Part shown: piece by piece, positions 1-8,010 of the stretch
How positions within the stretch are numbered: position 1 is the stretch's first letter
Layout of the letters: each line of letters starts with the position of its first letter
Assembly (NCBI RefSeq): GCF_001592105.1
Contig: NZ_BCWE01000003.1
Coordinates: 218,600 to 282,599, forward strand
Source: Desulfolucanica intricata
GTDB taxonomy: Bacteria > Bacillota > Desulfotomaculia > Desulfotomaculales > Desulfofarciminaceae
Reading direction: 5' to 3'
Length of the DNA: 64,000 nt
Program-made: the position numbers and the translations under genes
The notes under the pieces: generated by a model
What the model was told of the DNA's origin: nothing
Databases searched by the model: none
What the model saw: only the letters and a program-made list of their open reading frames with translations

Positions 1-41
1 TTATGCACGGAACTTAGAAAAGCATAATTTCCTAAAGTAAA
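1..41 (+). repeat. Dispersed DnaA-box-headed intergenic repeat, copy A
   Basis: The copy starts TTATGCACGGAACTTAG and continues with GCATAATTTCC. It aligns over about 40 bases with copies at 13267 (same strand), 35911-35951 and 52881-52920 (minus strand). TTATGC and GCATAA at its two ends form a short inverted repeat. The upstream flank lies outside the window. Confidence 0.6.
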
Positions 42-64
42 TAAAAGTACTCTATAGGGAAAAC

Positions 65-94
65 TTGACATAGTACTTTGTTTTCAAGTAAAAT
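65..94 (+). promoter_or_regulatory. Sigma-A promoter of the metG T-box transcript
   Basis: A perfect -35 TTGACA (65-70) is followed by an 18-base spacer and the -10 TAAAAT (89-94). Transcription would start near 101, just before the T-box stem I. Confidence 0.7.
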
Positions 95-111
95 CTTTTT
101 GTAAAAGAATA

Positions 112-376
112 ATTAAAGAGTAATGAAGAGGAAGAGTAACCCGGGAATACCTGTCCAGAGAGCGGGGTAAGGTGCAAGCCCGTCAGGAAAGACCGGATGA
201 ACATGGCCTCGGAGCTGCCCGCTGAAAGTTTGTCTAAAATTAGTAGGTTGGGCCGGGTTAAGTAACCGTTAACATACTATTAAGCCGGCTGTGGAGTTGT
301 ATTCACAGCAACCTGGGTGGTACCGCGGAGATCAGACTTCGTCCCTAAAAGAGAATTCTTTTAGGGTTTTTTATTT
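112..376 (+). promoter_or_regulatory. T-box leader, methionine specific
   Basis: This is a tRNA-sensing transcription attenuator. The conserved T-box core GGGTGGTACCGCGG lies at 315-328, and its TGGT bulge can pair with an ACCA tRNA end. It is followed by a terminator hairpin (CCCTAAAAG / CTTTTAGGG, 343-366) with a T-run. In the stem I specifier loop the sequence GAAC-ATG-GCC puts an ATG codon at 203-205, consistent with uncharged tRNA-Met as the ligand. The next gene on the same strand is metG, so methionine starvation should raise MetRS expression. The specifier is assigned by family pattern, not by computed folding. Confidence 0.9.
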
Positions 377-479
377 TGTAGTGATTATACTGAAAAACTA
401 AAGGAGGCTGCCAATAGTTTTCGTGTTTTGAGCTTTTAAACCTTTATCACTATAGATTAATCACTAACCCGAGGGCGTG

Positions 480-732
480 CTGCCGGCGGTATCCCGGCAA
501 AGAGACATTGCGCAGCGATGGTAACAGGTCTTAACGATGCTTTGGGTAACAAAACTTAGAGTGCCGAAGTGCAGTTAATAATTATACTTTTTAGTTAAAC
601 CGTTTTAACCAACACAAACTTTTACAAAATAGAAAATATAACGCACACATTGTAGGCATTCTTAGTTTTGTCCAAAGCATCGTTTAGACCTGTCTGAGCG
701 AGCACCGGAACGTGCCGGGATACCGCCGGCAG
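480..732. repeat. Long imperfect inverted repeat between T-box and metG
   Basis: Bases 480-499 and 713-732 are perfect 20-base inverted complements. Further inside, ACAGGTCT..AACGATGCTTTGG (about 524-545) pairs with a matching stretch at about 671-693, and AAAACTTAGAGTGCC (551-565) pairs imperfectly with 655-668. The arms surround an A+T-rich loop (566-654) without an ORF. The outer arms are themselves small hairpins (TGCCGG/CCGGCA). It could be a MITE-like element or a structured RNA; no clear target duplication is visible. Apart from it, 377-805 holds nothing recognisable. Confidence 0.75.
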
Positions 733-805
733 CTAAGCCTGGCTTATTAAGATAAAACCATGATTTAAAAGTAATTAATAAAAAAAGGGAAAGGAGAATA
801 AAACC

Positions 806-2359
806 ATGACTAAACCAACTTTTTATATTACCACCCCCATCTACTATCCCAGTGATAAACTACATATTGGTCATGCCTACACCTCCGTAGCTGCCGACGC
901 CTTCGCACGCTTTAAACGCATGACCGGCTATGATGTTTGGTTTTTAACCGGTTCTGATGAGCATGGCCAAAAAATAGAAAGAACCGCCAAAGAAAAAGGT
1001 GAAACCCCGCTGGAATACGTAGATAAAATTGTAGCCGGGTTTAAACATCTATGGGAAAAACTAGACGTAACCAATGATGACTTTATCCGTACCACCCAGG
1101 ATCGGCATAAAAAGGTAGTCCGGAATATCTTCCAAAAACTTTATGATCAGGGTGATATCTATAAAGCCAAATATGAGGGCTGGTATTGTACCCCCTGTGA
1201 AACTTTTTGGACCGAATTTCAGTTAAATGAAGAAAAAGTTTGCCCGGACTGCGGCAGAGCGGTTGAACTTCTCCAGGAAGAAAGCTATTTCTTTAAAATG
1301 TCCAAATATGCTGACAGGATGCTAAAATATATTGAAGATAATCCCAACTTTATTCAACCAAACAGCCGCCGCAATGAAATGATTAGCTTTATTAAAAGCG
1401 GTCTGGAAGATCTTTGTGTGTCCAGAACCACCTTTGACTGGGGTATTCAGGTACCCTTTGATCCCAAACACGTAATTTATGTTTGGGTTGATGCTCTGAC
1501 CAATTATATCTCTGCCCTGGGCTATGGTAGTGAAGACGATTCCCTTTTTCAAAAATACTGGCCCGCCGATGTTCACCTGGTGGGAAAAGACATAGTTAGG
1601 TTTCATACTATTATTTGGCCGATCATGCTCATGGCTGTCGGTTTGGAATTGCCTAAACAAGTTTTAGGCCACGGCTGGCTGTTATTGGACAGTGGGAAGA
1701 TGTCCAAGTCTAAGGGAAATGTTGTTGATCCACTGGAACTGATCGATAAATACGGAAGTGATGCAGTTCGCTATTATCTTTTAAGGGAATTACCACTGGG
1801 CTCAGACGGATATTATTCCGAGGAAGCCCTGGTAAACAGGATTAACATTGACCTGGCCAATGACTTGGGCAATTTAATCAGCCGCTCTACCTCAATGATC
1901 GTCAAATTTCTAAAAGGCCGTCTGGAGCAGCCTGATTCGGCAGATACTCCAGTGGATCGGGATTTAATTGAACTGGCTAAGAAAACCCCGGATGAAGTTG
2001 AAGAATTAATGGAGCGCCGGGAAATTTCCAATGCACTGGCTGCAATCTGGCGCTTGGTAGGCAGGGCCAATAAATATGTAGAGGAAACCGCACCCTGGGC
2101 ACTGGCTAAAAATCCTAAACAGCGGGGCAGGTTAGCAACAGTTTTATATAATTTGGCAGAAAGCATTCGGTTTGCCACCATCATGGTTTCTCCGTTTATG
2201 CCGAATTTCCCGGGAAAAGTATGGCAGCAGCTGGATATATCGGAACAGCCGGAATTACAAAGCTGGGAAACCCTTGAGTGGGGTAAACTTCCTGCCGGGA
2301 CGGTTGTAAGAAAAGGACAGCCCATTTTTCCGCGCATTGATCTGGAAAGCTTAGATTAA
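806..2359 (+). CDS. metG: Methionyl-tRNA synthetase
   Basis: Class I aminoacyl-tRNA synthetase that charges tRNA-Met with methionine in the cytoplasm. The HIGH signature is at residues 20-23 and KMSKS near residue 298. A four-cysteine zinc knuckle (CTPC and CPDC, about residues 127-148) lies in the connective-peptide region, followed by the helical anticodon-binding domain. At 517 residues it ends after that domain and lacks the C-terminal dimerisation/tRNA-binding domain seen in the roughly 650-residue Bacillus-type enzymes. The ATG has a good AGGAG site (793-797). Expression is probably controlled by the upstream methionine T-box, and a large inverted repeat sits in the leader. Confidence 0.97.
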   Translation: MTKPTFYITTPIYYPSDKLHIGHAYTSVAADAFARFKRMTGYDVWFLTGSDEHGQKIERTAKEKGETPLEYVDKIVAGFKHLWEKLDVTNDDFIRTTQDRHKKVVRNIFQKLYDQGDIYKAKYEGWYCTPCETFWTEFQLNEEKVCPDCGRAVELLQEESYFFKMSKYADRMLKYIEDNPNFIQPNSRRNEMISFIKSGLEDLCVSRTTFDWGIQVPFDPKHVIYVWVDALTNYISALGYGSEDDSLFQKYWPADVHLVGKDIVRFHTIIWPIMLMAVGLELPKQVLGHGWLLLDSGKMSKSKGNVVDPLELIDKYGSDAVRYYLLRELPLGSDGYYSEEALVNRINIDLANDLGNLISRSTSMIVKFLKGRLEQPDSADTPVDRDLIELAKKTPDEVEELMERREISNALAAIWRLVGRANKYVEETAPWALAKNPKQRGRLATVLYNLAESIRFATIMVSPFMPNFPGKVWQQLDISEQPELQSWETLEWGKLPAGTVVRKGQPIFPRIDLESLD

Positions 2360-2401
2360 GATTTGAACAGTTACGAATTAGAATAAACCAGAGGTGGAAA
2401 T

Positions 2402-3166
2402 ATGTTGATTGATACCCATGCCCATCTGGACGATAAGAAATTTGATGAGGATCGGGAAGATGTTATAAGCAGGGCCGGGGCCGCCGGGGTTGCACTGATA
2501 ATTAACGCGGCCTGTGATATAAATTCATCTGAAAAAGCGATTACTTTAGCTCAAAATTATGCTCAAATATACGCAGCTGTGGGTATTCACCCCCATGACG
2601 CCAAGGATGCAGGAAAAGACTACTTGCAAAAATTAATTGAGCTTTCCCGAAACGAAAAAGTAGTGGCCATTGGTGAGATTGGTTTGGACTATTACTACGA
2701 TTTTTCCCCGCGTCCGGTACAGCAAAAAATATTCAGAGAACAACTTTCTTTGGCTAAGGAATTAAATTTACCTGTAATTATTCATAACCGGGATGCCCAC
2801 AAAGATGTTCTGGAAATATTGCACGAGGAGGGTCTGGGGCCGGCCGGAGGAGTGATGCACTGTTTTTCCGGAAGCTGGGAAGTGGCCCGGGAATGTTTAA
2901 ATCTGGGCATGTATATATCTTTTGCCGGCCCGGTGACTTTTCAAAATGCAAAAAAACTCAAAGAAGTTGCTGCTAAAGTGCCGGTGGACAAGATACTGGC
3001 GGAAACTGATTGCCCGTACCTGACACCGCACCCGCACCGGGGTAAACGAAACGAGCCGGCTAATGTTCGTTTCGTAGTACAGCAAATAGCTGAATTAAAA
3101 GGACTTAATCCGGATGATATGGAAAACATAATTCTGAAAAACGCTAAAAAATTATTTAGTTTATAA
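2402..3166 (+). CDS. tatD: TatD family metal-dependent DNase
   Basis: Amidohydrolase-fold nuclease family with 3'-5' exonuclease activity on DNA/RNA and a proposed role in DNA repair. The 254-residue length is typical. The N-terminal metal-binding motif DTHAHLDD (residues 4-11) is present, with the EIGLDYYYD segment, the histidine of IIHNRDAH, and the C-terminal ETDCPYLTPHPHRG block containing the remaining ligands. It begins 42 bases after metG behind GAGGTGG, so it is probably cotranscribed with metG, as in many Firmicutes where tatD follows metG near the origin. Confidence 0.95.
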   Translation: MLIDTHAHLDDKKFDEDREDVISRAGAAGVALIINAACDINSSEKAITLAQNYAQIYAAVGIHPHDAKDAGKDYLQKLIELSRNEKVVAIGEIGLDYYYDFSPRPVQQKIFREQLSLAKELNLPVIIHNRDAHKDVLEILHEEGLGPAGGVMHCFSGSWEVARECLNLGMYISFAGPVTFQNAKKLKEVAAKVPVDKILAETDCPYLTPHPHRGKRNEPANVRFVVQQIAELKGLNPDDMENIILKNAKKLFSL

Positions 3167-3210
3167 TTTTAAGACTTTAGGGGCCTTAAAATATTGGAGG
3201 TGCCAAAAAA

Positions 3211-3741
3211 ATGGATACCAGGGGATTAATCCTAACATTTACCGGTAACGGTAAAGGGAAAACTACTGCTGCCCTGGGGATGGCATTTCGGGCCTGGGGC
3301 CAGGGTATGAAAGTACTTATTTTACAATTTATCAAAGGTGGCTGGAAGCCGGGAGAATTAAAGACAGCAGAAGAACTAAAGCCAAACTTTGAAATAAGAC
3401 AATTAGGGTTGGGTTTTATCATAAATCCCGGTCCCGGTGAAATGGAAAAACATAAACAGGCTGCACGTCAAGCACTGGAAACAGCTGCTAATGAAATAAT
3501 GTCAGGTGATTATCATTTAATCATTTTGGACGAAATATTTTATGGCATAAAATACGGCTTTTTTGAAACCAAAGAACTATTAAGTTTACTTAAGAAAAAG
3601 CCACCGCAGCTGCACCTTGTTTTGACCGGGCGCAACGCACCGGAAGAAATAATTGAAGAAAGTGATTTGGTAACTGAAATGAAAGAGATAAAACATCCCT
3701 ATATGAAAGGGATACCGGCCCAAAGAGGTGTCGAATTTTGA
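3211..3741 (+). CDS. cobO: Cob(I)yrinic acid a,c-diamide adenosyltransferase (CobO/BtuR type)
   Basis: The enzyme transfers the adenosyl group of ATP to cob(I)alamin or its precursors, giving coenzyme B12 forms. The Walker A motif is near the N-terminus (TGNGKGKTTAALG, about residues 11-23). ILDEIFYG (about residues 108-115) fits the BtuR/CobO Walker B region, and the C-terminus has the family-typical TEMKEIKHPY. The length of 176 residues is normal. It follows tatD by 44 bases with a GGAGGTG ribosome site and ends at a terminator. No other cobalamin genes are nearby; in Bacillus subtilis this position does not hold a cob gene, so it is a lineage-specific insertion. Confidence 0.93.
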   Translation: MDTRGLILTFTGNGKGKTTAALGMAFRAWGQGMKVLILQFIKGGWKPGELKTAEELKPNFEIRQLGLGFIINPGPGEMEKHKQAARQALETAANEIMSGDYHLIILDEIFYGIKYGFFETKELLSLLKKKPPQLHLVLTGRNAPEEIIEESDLVTEMKEIKHPYMKGIPAQRGVEF

Positions 3742-3746
3742 TTGGT

Positions 3747-3775
3747 AAACCCCGTATTAAGGGGTTTATTTTTAT
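3747..3775 (+). terminator. Rho-independent terminator after cobO
   Basis: Stem AAACCCC / GGGGTTT with a short loop, followed by TATTTTTATTTT. Confidence 0.8.
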
Positions 3776-3881
3776 TTTAAATTAAGAAGGAAAATTAAAA
3801 TACAGCATAGAATATATATAAACACCAACTTATAGTAAAACACTAGGTTGTTACCTTTAAAGTTGGTAGGGGAGGTAATAA

Positions 3882-4892
3882 ATGGAAGACAAGAAACTGA
3901 AGCCGGAGGAAAACCGAAAATTTGGGGCCGAATTTTTTGAAAACAAGAAAATGGTCCTGGTATTCGTCTTGGTTTTAGTGGCTTCACTGGCTTTTGTCGG
4001 TTATACCTGGAGACAAAAAGAAGTTTTCCTGGTGGTTGACGGTCAGAAACTATCTACAAAAACTTTTGCTTCAACAGTAGATGAATTAATTAAACAGAAA
4101 AACATCAAGTTAAATGATAAAGACAGATTAATCCCGGAAGCAAATACAAAATTAAAAGACGGAATACAAGTTGTTATAAAAAGAGCTGTACCGGTAGTTA
4201 TTACAGTCGATAACCAAAAAGTTGAAGTTCTGAGCTCGGCTGAAACAGTAAAAGAATTAATTGGGGAACAGAATATTAAATTAAATAAACTGGATCAGGT
4301 TTCACCGGGGCTTCAGAAAAAATTAGAGTCTGACATGGAAATAAAAATTGTCCGAGTAGAACAAAAAATTGAAGAAAAGGAAATACCAATTGCTTTTGCT
4401 ACAGTAAGAAAACAAAATCCAAACTTGGCCAGTGGCTTGACCAGGGAAGAAACTTCCGGTAAAAACGGTTTGGAAAAGCAGGTCTGGCAGATAACTTATC
4501 AAGATGGTAAAGAAGTTAACCGCAAAATTATAGACCGACAAATAATTTCACAGCCGGTAAACCGGGTTATTCAGGTAGGTACACAACAGCAAATAGCTTC
4601 ACGTGGAGGCACAAGTTTTAGATACTCGAATGTGTTGAATATGGTAGCTTCTGCTTATACTTATACAGGAAATAATACCGCTTCAGGTGTTGCACCTCAT
4701 GTAGGAGTAGTGGCTGTGGATCCAAGAGTTATTCCTATGGGTACCAGGTTATATATTGAGGGTTACGGCTATGCTACAGCAATGGATACAGGTGGAGCTA
4801 TAAAGGGTAATAGAATAGATCTTTTTATGAGTAGTTCACAGCAATGTAGAAATTGGGGAATTCGGAATGTAAAGGTATATGTACTGCAATAA
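3882..4892 (+). CDS. YabE-like cell-wall protein with DUF348, G5 and 3D domains
   Basis: Probable exported or membrane-anchored peptidoglycan-active protein. After a charged N-terminus there is one transmembrane segment (about residues 24-43). Two DUF348 repeats follow, both with the VxVDxQ..V..SxxTV pattern, then a G5 domain (about residues 155-240, with DGKEVNRK and VGT), and a C-terminal 3D domain. The 3D domain carries the three aspartates that name it, around VAVDPRVIPMGT and AMDTGGAIKGNRIDLF, and is a lytic-transglycosylase-like fold. The domain order is that of B. subtilis YabE and of resuscitation factors of the Sps group. It lies upstream of rsmA, as yabE does in Bacillus, and has its own AGGGGAGG site. 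Confidence 0.92.
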   Translation: MEDKKLKPEENRKFGAEFFENKKMVLVFVLVLVASLAFVGYTWRQKEVFLVVDGQKLSTKTFASTVDELIKQKNIKLNDKDRLIPEANTKLKDGIQVVIKRAVPVVITVDNQKVEVLSSAETVKELIGEQNIKLNKLDQVSPGLQKKLESDMEIKIVRVEQKIEEKEIPIAFATVRKQNPNLASGLTREETSGKNGLEKQVWQITYQDGKEVNRKIIDRQIISQPVNRVIQVGTQQQIASRGGTSFRYSNVLNMVASAYTYTGNNTASGVAPHVGVVAVDPRVIPMGTRLYIEGYGYATAMDTGGAIKGNRIDLFMSSSQQCRNWGIRNVKVYVLQ

Positions 4893-4922
4893 AAAAGTGA
4901 CAGGTTACTGTCACTTTTTTTT
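4892..4922. terminator. Terminator between convergent genes
   Basis: Perfect stem AAAAAGTGACA / TGTCACTTTTT with a 6-base loop. The A and T runs on both sides allow it to serve both the 3D-protein gene and the minus-strand coat genes. Confidence 0.85.
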
Positions 4923-4932
4923 TGTTAACCGT

Positions 4933-5241
4933 TTAAGCGTTTTGTTGAGTAAAAGTTTGGGAATAAGTAAAAGTTTCCTTAAGTTGTTCGTCCGGGGATT
5001 GGTACGGTTTATACCAACCTTTTTTCAGTGCCAGTTCAGTGATAGCCTGGTGTCCCTGAGTGGCCTGAGTAACATGGTTAAAAAAGAGATTTTTAATTTC
5101 GGGAGTAGCCGCTTCCAGAGAGGCTGTTAAATAGGCTGCAGCAGCAGCTTTTGAACCGGCAAGCATGTCATTTGCTATGATGGCATTATTAAGTTGTTTT
5201 TCATCACCGCCGCCCATCAGGGCATTAATTAAAGATGCCAT
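4933..5241 (-). CDS. CotF-family spore coat protein
   Basis: A 102-residue, mostly helical protein with an N-terminal MASLINALMGGG, an alanine-rich middle (AGSKAAAAAYL) and a C-terminal region rich in Gln, Tyr and Thr. This pattern is that of the clostridial CotF/ferritin-like spore coat family, in which a helical domain is repeated in small proteins. The start ATG directly follows the stop of the upstream gene (TAAATG on the minus strand), and its GAGGAGG ribosome site lies inside that gene, so the two are translationally coupled. The coat role is inferred from the family. It converges on the 3D-protein gene. Confidence 0.7.
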   Translation of the reverse strand: MASLINALMGGGDEKQLNNAIIANDMLAGSKAAAAAYLTASLEAATPEIKNLFFNHVTQATQGHQAITELALKKGWYKPYQSPDEQLKETFTYSQTFTQQNA

Positions 5242-5460
5242 TTAATGAACCTCCTCAGTAGAGACAATATTATTTTCAACGATGAATTGCTGCAGGCTCT
5301 TAATTCTTGCCTCCATTGTTTTGATGCTTGAGTCTGCCAAACTTTTTAAATCATCATCAGTAATCAGGGCCCTGGTAGCCTGTGCTTTGGCGAGAGCATT
5401 ACTTTCCATCTGGAGCATTTCCCTCAAGGAAAGAACTTCACTGGGTGTTAATTGTCTCAA
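5242..5460 (-). CDS. Small helical CotF-associated protein
   Basis: A 72-residue protein, almost wholly predicted helix, starting MRQLTPSEVLSLREML and rich in Ala, Leu, Lys and Glu. It is the first gene of a two-gene minus-strand unit with the coat-type gene at 4933. The TTG start follows a strong AAGGAGG site. Small partners of this kind are common beside cotF-like genes in clostridia, but the family is recognised only by pattern and position. Its leader overlaps the divergent promoter that reads toward rsmA. Confidence 0.65.
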   Translation of the reverse strand: MRQLTPSEVLSLREMLQMESNALAKAQATRALITDDDLKSLADSSIKTMEARIKSLQQFIVENNIVSTEEVH

Positions 5461-5475
5461 AATTAATATACCTCC

Positions 5476-5504
5476 TTGACAAATTGAATTATTATTTGTA
5501 TTAT
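5476..5504 (+). promoter_or_regulatory. Sigma-A promoter for rsmA
   Basis: Consensus TTGACA (5476-5481), a 17-base spacer and TATTAT (5499-5504, overlapping an alternative TATAAT). It lies over the ribosome site of the divergent gene, leaving a leader of about 140 bases before rsmA. Confidence 0.65.
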
Positions 5505-5653
5505 AATTTCCTCACTTAAATACAAATTATGTATTAATTTTTGTTCAATTTTTTTGATTAGTAAAATATGTATTTGGGGTAATAATATAAAGGAATATGA
5601 ACAACCGATACTGAATAATAAAATAAAGCAAGAAAATTTAGGGGGTTAAACAA

Positions 5654-6544
5654 TTGTCAGAATTGGCTTCGCCTTCAAAGGTTATTAATATTCTTAAACA
5701 GTTTAACTTCCACACACGTAAGAAATTTGGTCAAAATTTTTTAGTTGATGCCAATATCATACAAAAGATTATCAGTGCGGCTGAATTAAAACAGGATGAC
5801 CTGGTGGTGGAAATAGGCCCGGGTTTGGGCGTACTTACAGAAGCTTTGGCCAATAGGGTTAAGCAGGTTTATGCGGTGGAAATAGACCGTGATTTAGAGC
5901 CAATTTTGGAGCATAATTTAAAACAGTATAATAATATAAAAGTATTATTCGAAGATGCTTTAAAAACGGATTTTGACAATTTAATATTATCTGAAACAAA
6001 TGAGGAGCTTGGCCCGGGGGACAAGTCGTATAAACTTATTGCTAATTTACCCTATTACATTACCACTCCTTTATTAATGCATATCCTGGAAAATAAATTT
6101 AACATTGAATTAATTGTTGTTATGGTGCAAAAGGAAGTAGCCGAACGGATGAGCGCTTTGCCGGGAAAAAAAGACTACGGTGCTTTAAGTGTGGCAGTAC
6201 AATATTATACCTCTCCGGAAATAGTTTGCCGGGTGCCGAGAAAGGTATTTATGCCTGTTCCGGAAGTGGATTCAGCTGTAATTCGGCTCCGAAAAAGAAA
6301 AACTCCCCCGGTTAATTTGGAAAATGAGCTGCTTTTTTTTCGCCTTGTTAAAGCTGCTTTTAATAAGAGAAGAAAAACCATATTAAATGCCCTGGAGGGT
6401 TCAAATCTTGGTTTAAACAAAGAGGAGTGGGATGCTCTTATAAAAAAAACAGGTATTGATCCTCGGCGTCGTGGGGAAACCTTTTCAATACAGGATTTTG
6501 CCAATTTAGCTAATAGTTTGTGGGAATTTCAGAACAACTCTTAA
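5654..6544 (+). CDS. rsmA: 16S rRNA (adenine1518-N6/adenine1519-N6)-dimethyltransferase
   Basis: Dimethylates two adjacent adenosines in the 3'-terminal helix of 16S rRNA during 30S maturation. The SAM-binding motif EIGPGLGVLTEAL is at about residues 55-67 and the catalytic NLPYYI motif at about residues 130-135. The C-terminal helical domain carries KAAFNKRRKTILNAL. The length of 296 residues is standard. The TTG start follows GGGGGT. In B. subtilis the gene before rsmA (ksgA) is rnmV; here that place is taken by the two minus-strand coat-type genes. Confidence 0.97.
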   Translation: MSELASPSKVINILKQFNFHTRKKFGQNFLVDANIIQKIISAAELKQDDLVVEIGPGLGVLTEALANRVKQVYAVEIDRDLEPILEHNLKQYNNIKVLFEDALKTDFDNLILSETNEELGPGDKSYKLIANLPYYITTPLLMHILENKFNIELIVVMVQKEVAERMSALPGKKDYGALSVAVQYYTSPEIVCRVPRKVFMPVPEVDSAVIRLRKRKTPPVNLENELLFFRLVKAAFNKRRKTILNALEGSNLGLNKEEWDALIKKTGIDPRRRGETFSIQDFANLANSLWEFQNNS

Positions 6545-6563
6545 CTTGACAGGGGGCGAAACC

Positions 6564-7055
6564 ATGTGGGTTAGTCCAACAAGGGGAAGTATGACGTTTA
6601 AACAGGTATTATCAATAATCGGAGAAGAGTTGGAGAAGGGATTTAATTATGAGGCATATAGATTAATGGTTGGATGTGATTCCCAAACAAAAAAAAATAC
6701 TACATTTGTAACAGCTATTATTTTGCACAAAGTGGGTCGGGGAGCAATATTTTTTTATAAAAAAAAGACTGTTAAAAAAATAACTGTCTTGCAAAAAAGA
6801 ATTTATAGTGAAGCGGCTTATAGTCTGGGAGTAGCCAGCGAATTGGCCAACTACTTATCCCGTCTGAATTCAGAGGTACAGGTAGAAATTCATGTGGACA
6901 TCGGGGAAAAAGGAGAAACCAGAAATATATTAAAAGAAGTTATAGGGATGATTGCAGGATCCGGTTTTCAGTGTATGGTAAAACCTGAATCCATTGCTGC
7001 CTCCTGGTGTGCAGACCGCTTTAACAAAACGGAAACTGCGGTAACAAATGAATAA
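6564..7055 (+). CDS. YkuK-type RNase H-like protein (DUF458)
   Basis: A 163-residue protein of the DUF458 family, which has an RNase H-like fold; its substrate is not established. The family features MVGCDSQTKKNTTFVTAI (about residues 31-48) and EIHVDIGEKGETR (about residues 107-119) hold acidic residues that could bind metal. I chose the ATG at 6564 because AGGGGG lies 7 bases before it; a TTG at 6546 is in frame but lacks a site. It follows rsmA by 19 bases and is probably cotranscribed with it. Confidence 0.85.
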   Translation: MWVSPTRGSMTFKQVLSIIGEELEKGFNYEAYRLMVGCDSQTKKNTTFVTAIILHKVGRGAIFFYKKKTVKKITVLQKRIYSEAAYSLGVASELANYLSRLNSEVQVEIHVDIGEKGETRNILKEVIGMIAGSGFQCMVKPESIAASWCADRFNKTETAVTNE

Positions 7056-7060
7056 AATAA

Positions 7061-7091
7061 AAAAACAGATGAGTTATCCATCTGTTTTTTT
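7061..7091. terminator. Bidirectional terminator
   Basis: Stem AAAAACAGAT / ATCTGTTTTT with a 9-base loop between convergent genes. Confidence 0.85.
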
Positions 7092-7094
7092 ATT

Positions 7095-7877
7095 TTATAA
7101 AACCTTATTTATGATCTCCCGGCACCTTTCTTGATTATACCCGATATATTTAACACCGTTTAATACGCGCTCTCGAGGTTTATTTTGATAAAGATTCATA
7201 GCTTCCAGACAATCACCGATAATTGTCTCAGCTACACGTCGGGAGTGTACAGGATCTTTACAGGGTGAACCTAGTTCCGGGTGTGGAATTTCCGCTGCTA
7301 TACATATTTTCAGGTGATTTATTGCAGCAAGAGTAAGCATAACAGGTGGAACAGCAAATTCCCGTAAAGGGATAGTTTCTAATAATTTTCGTGAAACAGC
7401 GTGGGGTCCGTGAGACGGCGTAGCGGTACCCAGGTAATCTAAATTTAATAGGCTGTTAAGCTGTTTGCGAACATTAATAACAAAACTGGCCAGTGATGAA
7501 GGGCTATATGGGTATTGAGACGGGTAGCAATTAGACAGTGCCAGATCTGTTTTATTCTTTGTTATATCGGAAATCAACTGGCGAAGTTTATTGACTTTAA
7601 CTCCTGTCATGTCGCCATCGATAAATAGAACTGTATCTGAACCGAGATCATACGCTTTTTTTGCCCCTAAAGCCCTGGGTACATCGATACCCAGGGCTTT
7701 TTCATAAAACAAAGGGTAGATATCAGACGAGTCAAAGCTTTTAATTATTTCAAAGGAACGGTCCGAACAGCCGTTAACAACCGGGATAATCCTGTGAACA
7801 GGAACTTTTAATATATTTTCCAGGACCTTTTGAATACTTTGAGCTTCATTGCAAACCGGGACTACGGCAGTAATCAT
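7095..7877 (-). CDS. Family 2 glycosyltransferase
   Basis: A 260-residue GT-A fold enzyme that probably transfers a sugar from a nucleotide-sugar donor. The N-terminus has the usual TAVVPVCNEAQSI and the VNGCSDRSFEI nucleotide-binding region. The metal-binding DxD-like motif is seen as FIDGDMTG (about residues 89-96). There are no transmembrane segments, so it is a soluble enzyme. A clear AGGGGAA site precedes the ATG. It stands alone on the minus strand, divergent from yabG. Its place in a spore gene block suggests spore surface or coat glycosylation, but that is inference. Confidence 0.8.
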   Translation of the reverse strand: MITAVVPVCNEAQSIQKVLENILKVPVHRIIPVVNGCSDRSFEIIKSFDSSDIYPLFYEKALGIDVPRALGAKKAYDLGSDTVLFIDGDMTGVKVNKLRQLISDITKNKTDLALSNCYPSQYPYSPSSLASFVINVRKQLNSLLNLDYLGTATPSHGPHAVSRKLLETIPLREFAVPPVMLTLAAINHLKICIAAEIPHPELGSPCKDPVHSRRVAETIIGDCLEAMNLYQNKPRERVLNGVKYIGYNQERCREIINKVL

Positions 7878-8010
7878 AGAAGTTCCCCTTTCTTTTTTTT
7901 TCTAAATTATATGGACGAAAAAGGTAATTGTTACTTTTTTCTACTGTATAATTCACAAGTTGCACCTCTTCCTACATAAGATGTTAGAAAACAGCAAAGG
8001 GGGAGATCCC

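Noticed and set aside
480..732. 6S RNA as the explanation of the long inverted repeat
   Set aside because: The apical loop of about 89 unpaired A+T-rich bases and the total length do not fit the 6S architecture, and no promoter of its own is seen.
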